NCBI GenBank assembly: GCA_018377235.1 | Contig: JAGZZT010000010.1 | Span: 1 to 64,000, forward strand | Source of the DNA: Clostridium sp. | Lineage (GTDB): Bacteria; Bacillota; Clostridia; Lachnospirales; Lachnospiraceae | DNA: 64,000 nucleotides | Direction of reading: 5' to 3' | In this document: one piece after another, positions 1 through 8,193 of the stretch | How positions within the stretch are numbered: position 1 is the stretch's first letter | Layout of the letters: every line of letters starts with the position of its first letter | Made by a program: the position numbers and the translations under genes | The notes under the pieces: model-generated | Told to the model about the DNA's origin: nothing | The model's database searches: none | The model's input: the letters and a program-made list of their open reading frames with translations, nothing else

Positions 1-95
1 CTCACGATGGACACCCTTGCCTTTGGCTATATCCTTCCCGCTACCGGGCGGATTCGGGACTTTCACCCGTTAGAAACGTGCGCCGCCAGGCGCAC
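1..95 (-). mobile_element. 5' end of a bacterial group IIC intron (domain I), cut off by the window edge
   Basis: Read on the minus strand, the sequence starting at 95 begins GTGCGCCTGG. It then contains GGGTGAAAGTCCCG (68 to 55) and GGCAAGGGTGTCC (21 to 9), the conserved landmarks at the start of domain I of bacterial group II introns. From memory they match the Oceanobacillus iheyensis group IIC intron closely. The presumed 5' splice site sits just after the rpoN terminator, and insertion behind rho-independent terminators is the known target preference of class IIC introns. The rest of the ribozyme and any reverse transcriptase would lie left of the window, so completeness and mobility cannot be judged. 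Confidence 0.85.
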
Positions 96-98
96 CAC

Positions 99-149
99 AA
101 AAAAAGAACGAGTCTATTCTGTGCTGTTAATCACAAAATATCCCGTTCT
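99..149 (-). terminator. Rho-independent terminator of rpoN and probable intron target
   Basis: On the minus strand, AGAACG (149-144) pairs with CGTTCT (110-105), an inner TTTTGTG/CACAGAA pairing extends the stem, and seven T residues follow (105-99). Only three bases (GTG) separate the T-tract from the presumed first base of the group IIC intron. Confidence 0.85.
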
Positions 150-167
150 CTTTTCATTCCTAAAATC

Positions 168-1535
168 CTACAAAAATACCTTCCTGCCTCCGGCGTCTGG
201 TATGCCAAGCTCCTCTCTGTACTTGGCTACCGTTCTTCTGGAAATAGTAAAGCCCTTCTCCTCCAGCTTTTCCGCCAGCAGCCGGTCGCTGAACGGTTTT
301 TTCTTATTTTCTTCCCTCACGATCTCTGTCAGAGCGCTTTTTACCTCCTGAACAGAAATCGCTTTCCCGCCTCTTCCCTTTTCTTCAGAAATTCCTCTGG
401 AGAAAAAGTAGTTCATAGGGTAAATTCCCCAGGAACACTGCAGATACTTCTGGCGCACGGCACGGCTGACTGTAGATTCATGGATACCTATCATTTCCGC
501 TACGTCGCTCTGTTTTAAGGGCTTTAAATAAGATGGACCTTTCTCAAAGAACTCACTCTGCATGGCTAAAATGGTCTTAGTCACATTCATAATCGTACGG
601 CCTCTCTGTTCCATGCAGGTGCGGATCCACTCGGCCTGTCTGAGCTTTTCTCTCAGATAGTCATGAACCTGAGCTGAGTCAGACTGAATAGACATCTTTC
701 TATAATAATCATTAATCTCGATGGTTGGATAGGTGCTCTCATTCAGCAGAATTTCAAATCGATCTGCAAACTTTACCACTGTCACGTCAGGAATCAAATA
801 AGAAAGCTGTTCCCTGGAAGAAAAATGGCTGCCCGGCCTTGGGTTAAGATTCCGGATCCTCTGGCAAATCTCCGCTGTCTCCTCCACAGAAAGATGAACT
901 TTCTTGGCGATAGCCGGAATCTTATTTCCTGCCAGCAATTCCAGATGCTCTCTTACAATCTCCTCGGCTTCCGGGGTATCTGCCTTATTTCTCTGAAGCT
1001 GCAGAAGCAGGCATTCCCCTAAATTCCTGGCGAACACTCCCGCCGGCTCCAGCATCTGAAGATTGGAAATAATCTTTTCAATCTGTTCTACCGGCTCCCC
1101 AAACCGTTCTGCCACAGATTCGGACGGTTCGTCCAGATACCCTTTATCATCCAGACTCTCCATCAGGTACGAAATAATCTCCTCATCCTTCCCAGACAGC
1201 TCCTTTAGACTTACCTGGGACCATAAATAATCCTGCAGGGATTCTTCATCATTCTGCTTGAATTTCCAATCGTCATTCCCCTCTTCCTCATCTCTGGATT
1301 CATGCATATAAGTATCCCGGTTTCTGCTGCTCAGTGATTCCAGCCATTGATATTTCGCCATCCGCTCTTCCTCCGGCGACGGCTGATTCAAATCTACCAC
1401 AGGATTTTCCAGAAAAATCTCCCCTAATTTTTCACAAAGCTCCTGTACTCCCATCTGGAGAATTTCATTTGACAGGATCATTTTCTGCGATAGTATCTGT
1501 GTCTGCTCTGCCTTAATAAATAGTTCTGTCCTCAC
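168..1535 (-). CDS. rpoN: RNA polymerase sigma-54 factor
   Basis: Sigma-54 binds core RNA polymerase and directs it to -24/-12 promoters that need an AAA+ activator. The N-terminus (residues 1-45) is the glutamine- and leucine-rich region I (QTQILSQKMILSNEILQM), followed by an acidic region II. The core-binding and helix-turn-helix regions lie at about 90-400, and the RpoN box is near the C-terminus (RRTVAKYRE, about 435-445). At 455 residues the length is normal. The start is GTG at 1535, preceded by AAAGGA at a good distance. The gene has its own terminator directly downstream, which carries a group IIC intron. I saw no convincing -24/-12 promoter in this window, so its regulon lies elsewhere. 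Confidence 0.95.
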   Translation of the reverse strand: MRTELFIKAEQTQILSQKMILSNEILQMGVQELCEKLGEIFLENPVVDLNQPSPEEERMAKYQWLESLSSRNRDTYMHESRDEEEGNDDWKFKQNDEESLQDYLWSQVSLKELSGKDEEIISYLMESLDDKGYLDEPSESVAERFGEPVEQIEKIISNLQMLEPAGVFARNLGECLLLQLQRNKADTPEAEEIVREHLELLAGNKIPAIAKKVHLSVEETAEICQRIRNLNPRPGSHFSSREQLSYLIPDVTVVKFADRFEILLNESTYPTIEINDYYRKMSIQSDSAQVHDYLREKLRQAEWIRTCMEQRGRTIMNVTKTILAMQSEFFEKGPSYLKPLKQSDVAEMIGIHESTVSRAVRQKYLQCSWGIYPMNYFFSRGISEEKGRGGKAISVQEVKSALTEIVREENKKKPFSDRLLAEKLEEKGFTISRRTVAKYREELGIPDAGGRKVFL

Positions 1536-1671
1536 TCTAATTTCCTTTCTTCTGTACCTGTCTCTTCTTCAAGTTTTATCCTTGTCTTCCTCTTATCCCC
1601 GGCTTCCTCTTTCATAAGATAAAAAGCCTTTTTTATTTCAGCTCCATGAAGCAGTTCTGAATATCCGCAAG

Positions 1672-1707
1672 CAGGGACTGTCTTTCATAGCTGAAAGGCA
1701 GTCCCTG
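1672..1707. terminator. Stem-loop between rpoN and the EF-G-like gene
   Basis: CAGGGACTG (1672-1680) pairs with CAGTCCCTG (1699-1707), and an inner CTTTC/GAAAG pairing extends the stem. It lies just past the stop of the EF-G-like gene. There is no clean T-tract on either side, so it may end transcription weakly or protect the 3' end. Confidence 0.5.
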
Positions 1708-1753
1708 ACGGTTATTTCATTTATTCAATTTTACCATAAGTTTATAGAAAAGA

Positions 1754-3856
1754 TCAATCCTTTTCAGCCTCTGCCTGTGCGGCTCTCGCTTCCACTTCCT
1801 TCTTCTGGACATCTCCAGGAGCCTGCTCATAACGGCTGAACTCATAGGAGTAAATACCGATTCCTCCTGTCATGGAACGGAGATCTGTATTATATCCGTA
1901 AAGCTCGGACATCGGAATATCCGCCTCTATCACCTGTTTTCCATGGTGGTCGGAATTCATGCCCAGGACGCGTCCTCTCCTTCTGTTTAAGTCTCCCATA
2001 ACATCTCCGGTAAATTTATCCGGAACGGTTACCTTCAGGGAGGCAATCGGCTCTAAGAGAACGGGATTTGCATCCATAAAGCCTTTCTTGAAGGCCATGG
2101 TGGCCGCCATCTTAAAGGCCAGCTCTGAAGAATCAACCGGGTGGTAAGATCCGTCTACCAGAGTTGCCTTTAATCCCACAACCGGATAGCCGGCCAGCGG
2201 TCCCTTAAGGACACATTCCTGAATTCCCTTCTCAACAGCTGGGAAATAGTTTCTCGGAACAGCTCCGCCGAAAACTCTCTCTTCAAATACATATGGTTTT
2301 TCCAGATCGCCGGACGGTTCAAATTCCATCTTAACATCACCGTACTGTCCGTGTCCGCCGGACTGTTTCTTATATTTTCCCTGAACCTCTACTTTCTTTC
2401 TCAGAGTTTCCCGGAACGCAAACTTAGGTTTGCTGAGCACCATGTCTACTTTATAGCGGGCCAGAAGCTTGCTGACTACTACCTCCAGCTGCTGATCGCC
2501 GATTCCATAAATTAAGGACTGGCGGTTTTCCACGTCACTGACAGTACGCAGAGTTAAATCCTCTTCCATCAGCTTGGAAAGCGCAGTGGAAATCTTATCC
2601 TCATCGCCCTTTGTCTTGGCTGCATATGCCATATAAGTATATGGAGTGGAAATCTTCGGTTTGTGGTAAACGATAGGAGCTGTACGGACTGCCATGGTAT
2701 CGCCGGTCTGCGTCACTGCAAGCTTCGCTACTGCCCCGATATCTCCTGCCTTAAGCTCCGGAACTTCGATTGCCTCCTTTCCTCTCAGCACATAAATCTT
2801 CTGCACTTTCTCCTCTGCATCCTTATTTACATTGTAAATCACAGAATCCGGTTTCAAGGTTCCGGTACAAATCTTCATCAGAGAATACTTTCCGATAAAC
2901 GGGTCTACCACTGTCTTAAAGACTCTGGCTGACAGAGACACGTCATCATTATATTTTGCGGTAAAACGCTCGCCTGTGGAAACATCTACGCCTACGCACT
3001 CAAACTTATCCGGGGACGGGAAGTATTTATCAATCGCCTGAAGCAGGTGGGAAAATCCCTGTGCGTTCACTCCAGAACCCATTAATACAGGTACAATATT
3101 TCCTTCTGTCACATGCTCTCTTAAAGCTGCAGAAATCTCTTCCTGAGTAAACTCCTCGCCTGAGAAATAACGCTCCATATACTCTTCGCTGGTCTCTGCC
3201 ACAGCCTCAATCAGCGCATCTCTGACAATATTCAGGTTTTTCTTCGTATACTCCGGAATCTCACACTCTTCGTAATCGCTCAGATTTGTGAAACGACGTC
3301 CGCCCATCTTTACCACATTTACAAAGCCTACAAATTTCTCATTCTCACGGATCGGAACCTGGAACGGGGCGATCTTTCGTCCGAAGCGCTTCTCCAGCTT
3401 CAAGATCAGTTCACGGAAGCTGGCCTGATCATCGTCCATATTAGTAACAAAGAACAGCCTTGGCAGCCGGTACTCTTCGCACAGCTCCCATGCCTTCTCC
3501 GTTCCTACCTCGATGCCAGCCTTGCAGTTCACTACGATAATCGCAGCGTCAGCCACGCTCATGGCCTCCTCTACCTCGCCTACGAAATCAAAATATCCTG
3601 GAGTATCTAACAGGTTAATTTTAATAGGGCCGTTCTCACCGTTATACTCTAATGGAACCAGGCTTGTAGAAATGGAAAACTGACGTTTTATCTCTTCTTT
3701 ATCATAATCGCTGATGGTGCTTCCGTCTGCAATCTTTCCCATCCTCTTAGTAACGCCTGTCACAAGCGCCATAGCTTCTGCAGCTGTCGTCTTTCCTGCT
3801 CCGCCATGTCCAAGAAGAACCACGTTGCGAATTTGTTTTGTCCCGTACACATTCAT
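1754..3856 (-). CDS. Elongation factor G-like translational GTPase (EF-G paralogue)
   Basis: This 700-residue GTPase has the five-domain EF-G architecture. The P-loop is GHGGAGKTT (residues 16-24) rather than the GHIDAGKTT of canonical EF-G, G3 is DTPGYFDF and G4 is TNMD. Domains IV and V follow (about 470-680), and the tail is acidic and Ala/Glu-rich. The altered P-loop is typical of the EF-G-like family that occurs beside true FusA in many Clostridia. Its exact role (translocation, recycling or a stress function) is not established here. An upstream in-frame start exists at 3925, but ATG at 3856 has a strong GGGAGGAATT site and the conserved N-terminus begins there. It is flanked by rpoN and not by the str operon, which supports a paralogue and not the main EF-G. 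Confidence 0.88.
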   Translation of the reverse strand: MNVYGTKQIRNVVLLGHGGAGKTTAAEAMALVTGVTKRMGKIADGSTISDYDKEEIKRQFSISTSLVPLEYNGENGPIKINLLDTPGYFDFVGEVEEAMSVADAAIIVVNCKAGIEVGTEKAWELCEEYRLPRLFFVTNMDDDQASFRELILKLEKRFGRKIAPFQVPIRENEKFVGFVNVVKMGGRRFTNLSDYEECEIPEYTKKNLNIVRDALIEAVAETSEEYMERYFSGEEFTQEEISAALREHVTEGNIVPVLMGSGVNAQGFSHLLQAIDKYFPSPDKFECVGVDVSTGERFTAKYNDDVSLSARVFKTVVDPFIGKYSLMKICTGTLKPDSVIYNVNKDAEEKVQKIYVLRGKEAIEVPELKAGDIGAVAKLAVTQTGDTMAVRTAPIVYHKPKISTPYTYMAYAAKTKGDEDKISTALSKLMEEDLTLRTVSDVENRQSLIYGIGDQQLEVVVSKLLARYKVDMVLSKPKFAFRETLRKKVEVQGKYKKQSGGHGQYGDVKMEFEPSGDLEKPYVFEERVFGGAVPRNYFPAVEKGIQECVLKGPLAGYPVVGLKATLVDGSYHPVDSSELAFKMAATMAFKKGFMDANPVLLEPIASLKVTVPDKFTGDVMGDLNRRRGRVLGMNSDHHGKQVIEADIPMSELYGYNTDLRSMTGGIGIYSYEFSRYEQAPGDVQKKEVEARAAQAEAEKD

Positions 3857-3896
3857 ATAAAATTCCTCCCGTAGATAAATTTTAGTCCATGATGAT

Positions 3897-3925
3897 ATTT
3901 TACAAGAAAATAGAGAAAAATTCAA
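3897..3925 (-). promoter_or_regulatory. Sigma-A-type promoter of the EF-G-like gene
   Basis: Minus strand: -35 TTGAAT (3925-3920), 17-base spacer, -10 TAAAAT (3902-3897), about 40 bases before the ATG at 3856. The remaining divergent intergenic stretch (3926-4130) is AT-rich, and I see no gene or RNA structure in it. Confidence 0.6.
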
Positions 3926-4139
3926 GTTAAATATGCATTTTATACAACATTTCTTTTAACTTTTTCCAATATTTTAATTCTCATCTTGTTTTTACTCCCT
4001 ATTTTCCTTTATTTTTTTACCATTCTGCCAATATTTCTTATTTCTGCTTTTTTATTGTCAGTTTTCTATTTTTCCAAAAGTCTTTCCTCTGTTTTTCAGA
4101 AAAGTAAAAAGCGTACTTTGGTAACACTGTGAGAAACAG

Positions 4140-4209
4140 TTGACAAGGACGTCTGATATGATAAACTGGTTATTGTCTGAAAACAACAGCATATTTGCTG
4201 TGCTATACT
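4140..4209 (+). promoter_or_regulatory. Probable promoter region of tyrA-aroA
   Basis: TTGACA (4140-4145) is followed after 16 bases by TAAACT (4162-4167). A second -10-like TATACT sits at 4204-4209. Between them lies a small inverted repeat, ACAGCA-TATT-TGCTGT (4186-4201), which could be an operator or a leader stem. Which -10 is used cannot be decided from sequence alone. Confidence 0.45.
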
Positions 4210-4231
4210 TACAAAACAGGGAGGACACACT

Positions 4232-5335
4232 ATGCAGACACGACATCTCACCACAGGCTTTATCGGGCTGGGGCTGATCGGCGGTTCTATTGCCAGAGCT
4301 TTAAAAAAGCGCGCTCCATCCACCACCGTTATGGCCTATATGCGCTCCCATGACCGCCTTCTGAAAGCTCAGGAAGACGGAGCCGTAGATATCATTTTAG
4401 ACGGCGTGGGGGATCCACTCAGACAATGTGACATTATTTTTCTCTGTACGCCAGTTGAATATAATGCTTCCTATTTAGAGCAGATCCGCCCTTATCTGAA
4501 GCCAGGCGCTGTTATCACAGATGTGGGCAGCACAAAAACGCAGATTCATGAGGCCGTCCAGTCTCTCTCTATGGAGGAATCCTTCATAGGCGGACATCCC
4601 ATGGCCGGTTCTGAAAAGACCGGCTATGAAAATTCTACAGACCATCTTCTGGAAAACGCCTACTATATTCTGACGCCTACAAAAAAGACCCCTGAATCTT
4701 CCATCGCCATGATGACCGAAGTGGCCTCCCTCATCGGCGCTATCCCGCTGACGCTGGACTACGAAGAACACGATCGGATTGTGGCTGCTGTCAGCCATCT
4801 TCCCCACATCATCGCCTCCAGCCTGGTAAACCTGGTACGGGACAAGGACGGAACCCAGGGACTGATGAAACAGCTGGCTGCCGGAGGCTTTAAGGACATC
4901 ACCAGAATTGCCTCCGCCTCCCCCGTTATGTGGGAGCAGATCTGCATGACAAATGAGGATAATATCGCCTCCCTTTTAAGAGATTATATCGAATCCCTAA
5001 ATCATATTCTGACTGTTCTGGACAGCAGGGACAGCGCATCTGTCAGAGAGCTGTTTGAAACTTCCAGAGACTACAGAAATTCCTTTGAGACCCGCGTTTC
5101 CGGTCCTATTGCTCCAGACTACTCCTTTTCTGTGGACGTGTGCGATGAACCCGGCGCTATTTCCATTATCTCCGCCATTTTAGCCGGAAAAGGAATCAGC
5201 ATTAAAAATATCGGAATCAATCACAATCGTGAAAACGGCGAGGGCGCTCTGTCCATCAATTTTTATGATGAAGGATCCAGAAACGCCGCCTGGGATCGAT
5301 TAAAAAAATACAATTATACTCTTTTTAATTTCTAA
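4232..5335 (+). CDS. tyrA: Prephenate dehydrogenase with C-terminal ACT domain
   Basis: The enzyme oxidatively decarboxylates prephenate to 4-hydroxyphenylpyruvate, the committed step to tyrosine. The Rossmann motif GLGLIGGS is at residues 12-19, a HPMAGSEKTG substrate-binding segment lies near 128, and the helical dimerisation domain follows. An ACT domain occupies about 298-360 (from SFSVDVCDEPGA), which suggests feedback control by an amino acid, probably tyrosine. ATG at 4232 follows GGGAGG. aroA begins 19 bases after the stop, so the two genes probably form an operon. The length (367 residues) is typical of Firmicute TyrA. Confidence 0.95.
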   Translation: MQTRHLTTGFIGLGLIGGSIARALKKRAPSTTVMAYMRSHDRLLKAQEDGAVDIILDGVGDPLRQCDIIFLCTPVEYNASYLEQIRPYLKPGAVITDVGSTKTQIHEAVQSLSMEESFIGGHPMAGSEKTGYENSTDHLLENAYYILTPTKKTPESSIAMMTEVASLIGAIPLTLDYEEHDRIVAAVSHLPHIIASSLVNLVRDKDGTQGLMKQLAAGGFKDITRIASASPVMWEQICMTNEDNIASLLRDYIESLNHILTVLDSRDSASVRELFETSRDYRNSFETRVSGPIAPDYSFSVDVCDEPGAISIISAILAGKGISIKNIGINHNRENGEGALSINFYDEGSRNAAWDRLKKYNYTLFNF

Positions 5336-5354
5336 TTCATCAGGAGGATTTTTT

Positions 5355-6635
5355 ATGATTTTTACTACCAATAAAGGCGGGCTGCGGGGAGAGCTTACCG
5401 TCCCCGGCGACAAGTCCATTTCCCACCGAAGCGTCATGTTCGGAGCCATCTCCAGAGGACTGACGGAAATCGACGGCTTCCTTCAGGGCGCCGACTGTCT
5501 GTCTACCATCGCCTGCTTTAAACGCATGGGCGTTTCCATAGAAAACCTGGGAAAATGCGTTCTGGTACACGGAAACGGCATGCGCGGCCTGAAACAGCCG
5601 GACGGTGTGCTGGACTGCGGCAACAGCGGAACCACTACCCGGCTTCTCTCCGGCCTTCTCTCCGCCCAGCCCTTTTCTGTCACTCTGACTGGAGACGAAT
5701 CCATCCAAAAGCGCCCTATGAACCGTATTATCAATCCCCTCAGCCAGATGGGGGCTTCCATTACAAGTGTCAATGAAAGCGGCTGCGCTCCTCTTTTCAT
5801 CGAAGGACAGCAGCTCCACGGAATTTCCTATGTGTCTCCCGTAGCCTCTGCCCAGGTAAAATCCTCTATTCTCCTGGCAGGACTTTACGCAGAAGGGGAG
5901 ACCAGAGTCACGGAGCCCTATCTTTCCAGAAATCACAGCGAGCTGATGCTTTCACACTTCGGCGCAGATGTAAAAACAGAGGGAACCACTGCCATTCTAA
6001 AGCCGTCAGAGGAACTGTTCGGCCAGCACATTACTGTGCCCGGAGATATCTCCTCCGCCGCCTTCTTCATCGCCGCCGCCCTGATTCTGCCAGGATCTGA
6101 GCTTTTGATTAAAAACGTAGGAATCAATCCTACCAGAGACGGCATTCTCACTGTCTGCCGTCAGATGGGCGCTGACATCACCCTCTTAAATCCGTCCAAT
6201 GAAAGCGGCGAACCTACCGCAGATCTGCTGGTGCGCCATTCTGCCCTCCATGGAACTGTCATCGAGGGAGCTGTGATCCCGACGCTCATCGACGAGCTGC
6301 CCATGATCGCCGCCATGGCCTGCTTTGCAGACGGTGAAACTGTAATCAAAGACGCGGCCGAGCTGAAGGTAAAGGAATCTAACCGGATTGCCGTTATGAC
6401 AGACAGCTTAACAGCTATGGGAGCTGATGTAACGGAGACAGCGGACGGCATGATCATCCGCGGTGGAAAACCCTTACACGGCGCTGTCATTGACAGCCGC
6501 AAGGATCACCGGATCGCCATGACCTTTGCCGTCACAGCCCTGGCCTCCTCCAGGGAGACAGAAATCCTGGACGCAGACTGCGTCAATATCTCCTATCCTT
6601 CCTTTTATGAGGATTTACGCCGGCTGCAGGTGTAG
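5355..6635 (+). CDS. aroA: 3-phosphoshikimate 1-carboxyvinyltransferase (EPSP synthase)
   Basis: AroA joins phosphoenolpyruvate to shikimate-3-phosphate in the sixth shikimate step. Visible signatures are PGDKSISHRS (about 17-26), GNSGTTTRL (about 90-98), the DELP segment, KVKESNRI and the C-terminal RKDHRIAM. Key lysine, arginine and aspartate positions look intact over 426 residues. AGGAGG precedes the ATG. It is the second gene of the tyrA-aroA unit. The enzymes for two earlier steps are encoded as a fusion at 28.4-29.8 kb on the other strand. Confidence 0.96.
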   Translation: MIFTTNKGGLRGELTVPGDKSISHRSVMFGAISRGLTEIDGFLQGADCLSTIACFKRMGVSIENLGKCVLVHGNGMRGLKQPDGVLDCGNSGTTTRLLSGLLSAQPFSVTLTGDESIQKRPMNRIINPLSQMGASITSVNESGCAPLFIEGQQLHGISYVSPVASAQVKSSILLAGLYAEGETRVTEPYLSRNHSELMLSHFGADVKTEGTTAILKPSEELFGQHITVPGDISSAAFFIAAALILPGSELLIKNVGINPTRDGILTVCRQMGADITLLNPSNESGEPTADLLVRHSALHGTVIEGAVIPTLIDELPMIAAMACFADGETVIKDAAELKVKESNRIAVMTDSLTAMGADVTETADGMIIRGGKPLHGAVIDSRKDHRIAMTFAVTALASSRETEILDADCVNISYPSFYEDLRRLQV

Positions 6636-6678
6636 GAAAAGACAGTGAAGGGGAAAAGGTGAGCAATGGTGATTCTGA

Positions 6679-6846
6679 TTCGTATACAGCATCTATCTGG
6701 ATCCCAGGCATCCAGCCGTCTATATTCTGAGCAAACGGATCAAGGCAGCCACGATACTTTCAATTGCGGCAGGTTTATTCTTTTTTACTTTCGGATTTTT
6801 TCTGTCAGCAAAGTTTTTACCTCTTTTTTTATCTTTGGTTAAATAG
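6679..6846 (+). pseudogene. Possible remnant of a small membrane protein gene, no clear start
   Basis: A frame without ATG, GTG or TTG start runs from a stop at 6676-6678 to TAG at 6844-6846. Its last 40 or so residues read like a basic segment followed by a hydrophobic helix (KRIKAATILSIAAG, then LFFFTFGFF). The stop overlaps the GGAGG of the next gene, the layout of a translationally coupled pair. Either this is the 3' end of a decayed gene or it is chance. I do not recognise a family. Confidence 0.3.
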
Positions 6847-6857
6847 GAGGAAAATTT

Positions 6858-7628
6858 ATGAAATTACGCAAAAATAAAACACTCTGTCTCGTTTTATTAA
6901 GCCCCGCCCTGCTGGCGGCGGCGTTTCTGGCCGTATCCTTCCGCGCCAGCTCCGTCTCCTTCTCCAGCGGGGAGATCTGCTCTGATTTAAGTTCGCAGGA
7001 ATCTTTTTCATTTTTAAAAACTTACTATTACGAGCATCAGAATGGCGAAATAGAGGAGAACACCATCCGAAATACCTATCGTGCCATGCCTTCCGAGGCC
7101 ATAGAAACCTGTTTCTTTGACCCGGTCACAGGAGAAACCTCTCCTCCCCAGTATTACGCCAAAGACAATGAGAGCTGGTTTTTCTACCGCTATGAAAAAG
7201 ACGATACCTGGAGCAAAGAGAAACTGGAAAACTTTACGGTAAAGGACTATTTGATGACCTCCTCCTTCTCGATCAGCGGCGTCGATTTGCAGATAGTAAA
7301 AGACTGGAAACAGGCCGGAACAGAAACGCTTCATGAGCGGCAGGCGGTCCGCTTTGACGGAACCTGCTCCATGGAACAATACCTCAAGGAAAAAGCGCGG
7401 TTAAATGGAGAAGCCTATATTGAACCCTCTGCTGATCCCGACGAGCTTGGAACCATCCGCGTCAGCGTCTGGGTGGACGAAGCATCCCACAAGGTACTGC
7501 AGCTGCAGTACGCCCTCCCCTCGCCTGCTCATCCAGGCGAATCAGGCGGAACAAATGTCATCACCGTAACGCTCTGGGATGAAACCGCTCCCTTTGATAT
7601 TCCAGAAGCTGCAGAAGTCTCTGATTGA
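6858..7628 (+). CDS. Secreted or membrane-anchored protein of unknown function
   Basis: This 256-residue protein starts with a basic N-terminus and one hydrophobic segment (about 9-28, LVLLSPALLAAAFLAV). There is no lipobox cysteine, so the segment is either a signal peptide or a membrane anchor. The rest is hydrophilic and rich in aromatic and acidic residues. It could be a beta-rich extracytoplasmic domain of the kind found in LolA- or DUF-type secreted proteins, but I recognise no motif. AGGAGG lies 7 bases before the ATG. A large hairpin follows the stop. Its position downstream of tyrA-aroA does not indicate a role. Confidence 0.65.
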   Translation: MKLRKNKTLCLVLLSPALLAAAFLAVSFRASSVSFSSGEICSDLSSQESFSFLKTYYYEHQNGEIEENTIRNTYRAMPSEAIETCFFDPVTGETSPPQYYAKDNESWFFYRYEKDDTWSKEKLENFTVKDYLMTSSFSISGVDLQIVKDWKQAGTETLHERQAVRFDGTCSMEQYLKEKARLNGEAYIEPSADPDELGTIRVSVWVDEASHKVLQLQYALPSPAHPGESGGTNVITVTLWDETAPFDIPEAAEVSD

Positions 7629-7675
7629 CAATTTTTTCTATTTCTTCCTGTTTTTAGCAAGAACACCTCTTATGA

Positions 7676-7738
7676 CCGAAGGAAAATTTTTGGTGACTTT
7701 AAGTGGAACAAAAAAATTTTTCCTTCGGACATATCTTC
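7676..7738 (+). terminator. Large stem-loop after the secreted-protein gene
   Basis: CCGAAGGAAAATTTTT (7676-7691) pairs almost perfectly, with one bulge, with AAAAATTTTTCCTTCGG (7722-7738). It ends about 50 bases before the T-box promoter and probably insulates that unit. The T-tract lies within the stem and not after it. Confidence 0.5.
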
Positions 7739-7788
7739 CCATTTTTGCGACTTCTCCCATCTCTTTTGTAAATTTTTTCATTTTTCTA

Positions 7789-7817
7789 TTGACAAACGCT
7801 TACAAAAGTATTAGGAT
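7789..7817 (+). promoter_or_regulatory. Promoter of the T-box/trpXYZ unit
   Basis: TTGACA (7789-7794), an exact 17-base spacer and TAGGAT (7812-7817) form a near-consensus sigma-A promoter. Transcription would start about 20 bases before the T-box stem I. Confidence 0.8.
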
Positions 7818-7837
7818 GATGACAACCAAAACACAAA

Positions 7838-8102
7838 CCGTTGAGAAAGAGAAGTAGGTCAGATTGGTACATGACAGAGAGCCGCGCACAGGTGGAAGCG
7901 CAGTATGAAACAGCTGGCTGAATGGACTTTCGAGGGCGTTCCCGATACTGATATTCGGAGGTAGGGAGCGACGGAAACCGCATCCGTTATCTTCGCGGCA
8001 TATATGTTAGTATATGAAAGAGTGGACTTTACGTCAATGATGGGTGGTACCGCGGATTTATTAATTCGTCCCAGATACAGGAAACTGTGTCTGGGATTTT
8101 TT
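7838..8102 (+). promoter_or_regulatory. T-box leader with Trp (UGG) specifier
   Basis: The region has the T-box order. An AGTA element and the stem I arm come first (7851 on), then GAGAG and GGTGGAAG distal elements (7876-7898). The specifier loop GAATGGAC has TGG at 7923-7925. The T-box core TGGGTGGTACCGCGG is at 8041-8055, and a terminator follows (CCCAGA...TCTGGGA, stem 8069-8096, then six T residues). Uncharged tRNA-Trp should bind, stabilise the antiterminator and let transcription run into the ABC transporter. The specifier assignment rests on alignment with remembered T-boxes. A tyrosine codon elsewhere in stem I is less well placed. Confidence 0.88.
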
Positions 8103-8193
8103 ATTTTACCTAAAAAGTCTGACAGATGCGCTTCCCAGCTCTCACTCCTTCCAAGTACAGCATAAAAATTTTATTTTATTGGAGGAATGTATT

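Noticed and set aside
7..518. Two overlapping plus-strand frames at the left edge
   Set aside because: They lie antisense to the group IIC intron tip, the terminator and the 3' end of rpoN, with no ribosome site and no protein-like conservation.
5340..5936. A 198-codon minus-strand frame across the start of aroA
   Set aside because: Antisense shadow of aroA; it covers the aroA ribosome site.
7789..8102. Tyrosine (TAC) as T-box specifier
   Set aside because: The TAC near 7868 lies in the 5' arm of stem I. The TGG at 7923-7925 sits in the standard GAA-codon-AC context on the 3' side.
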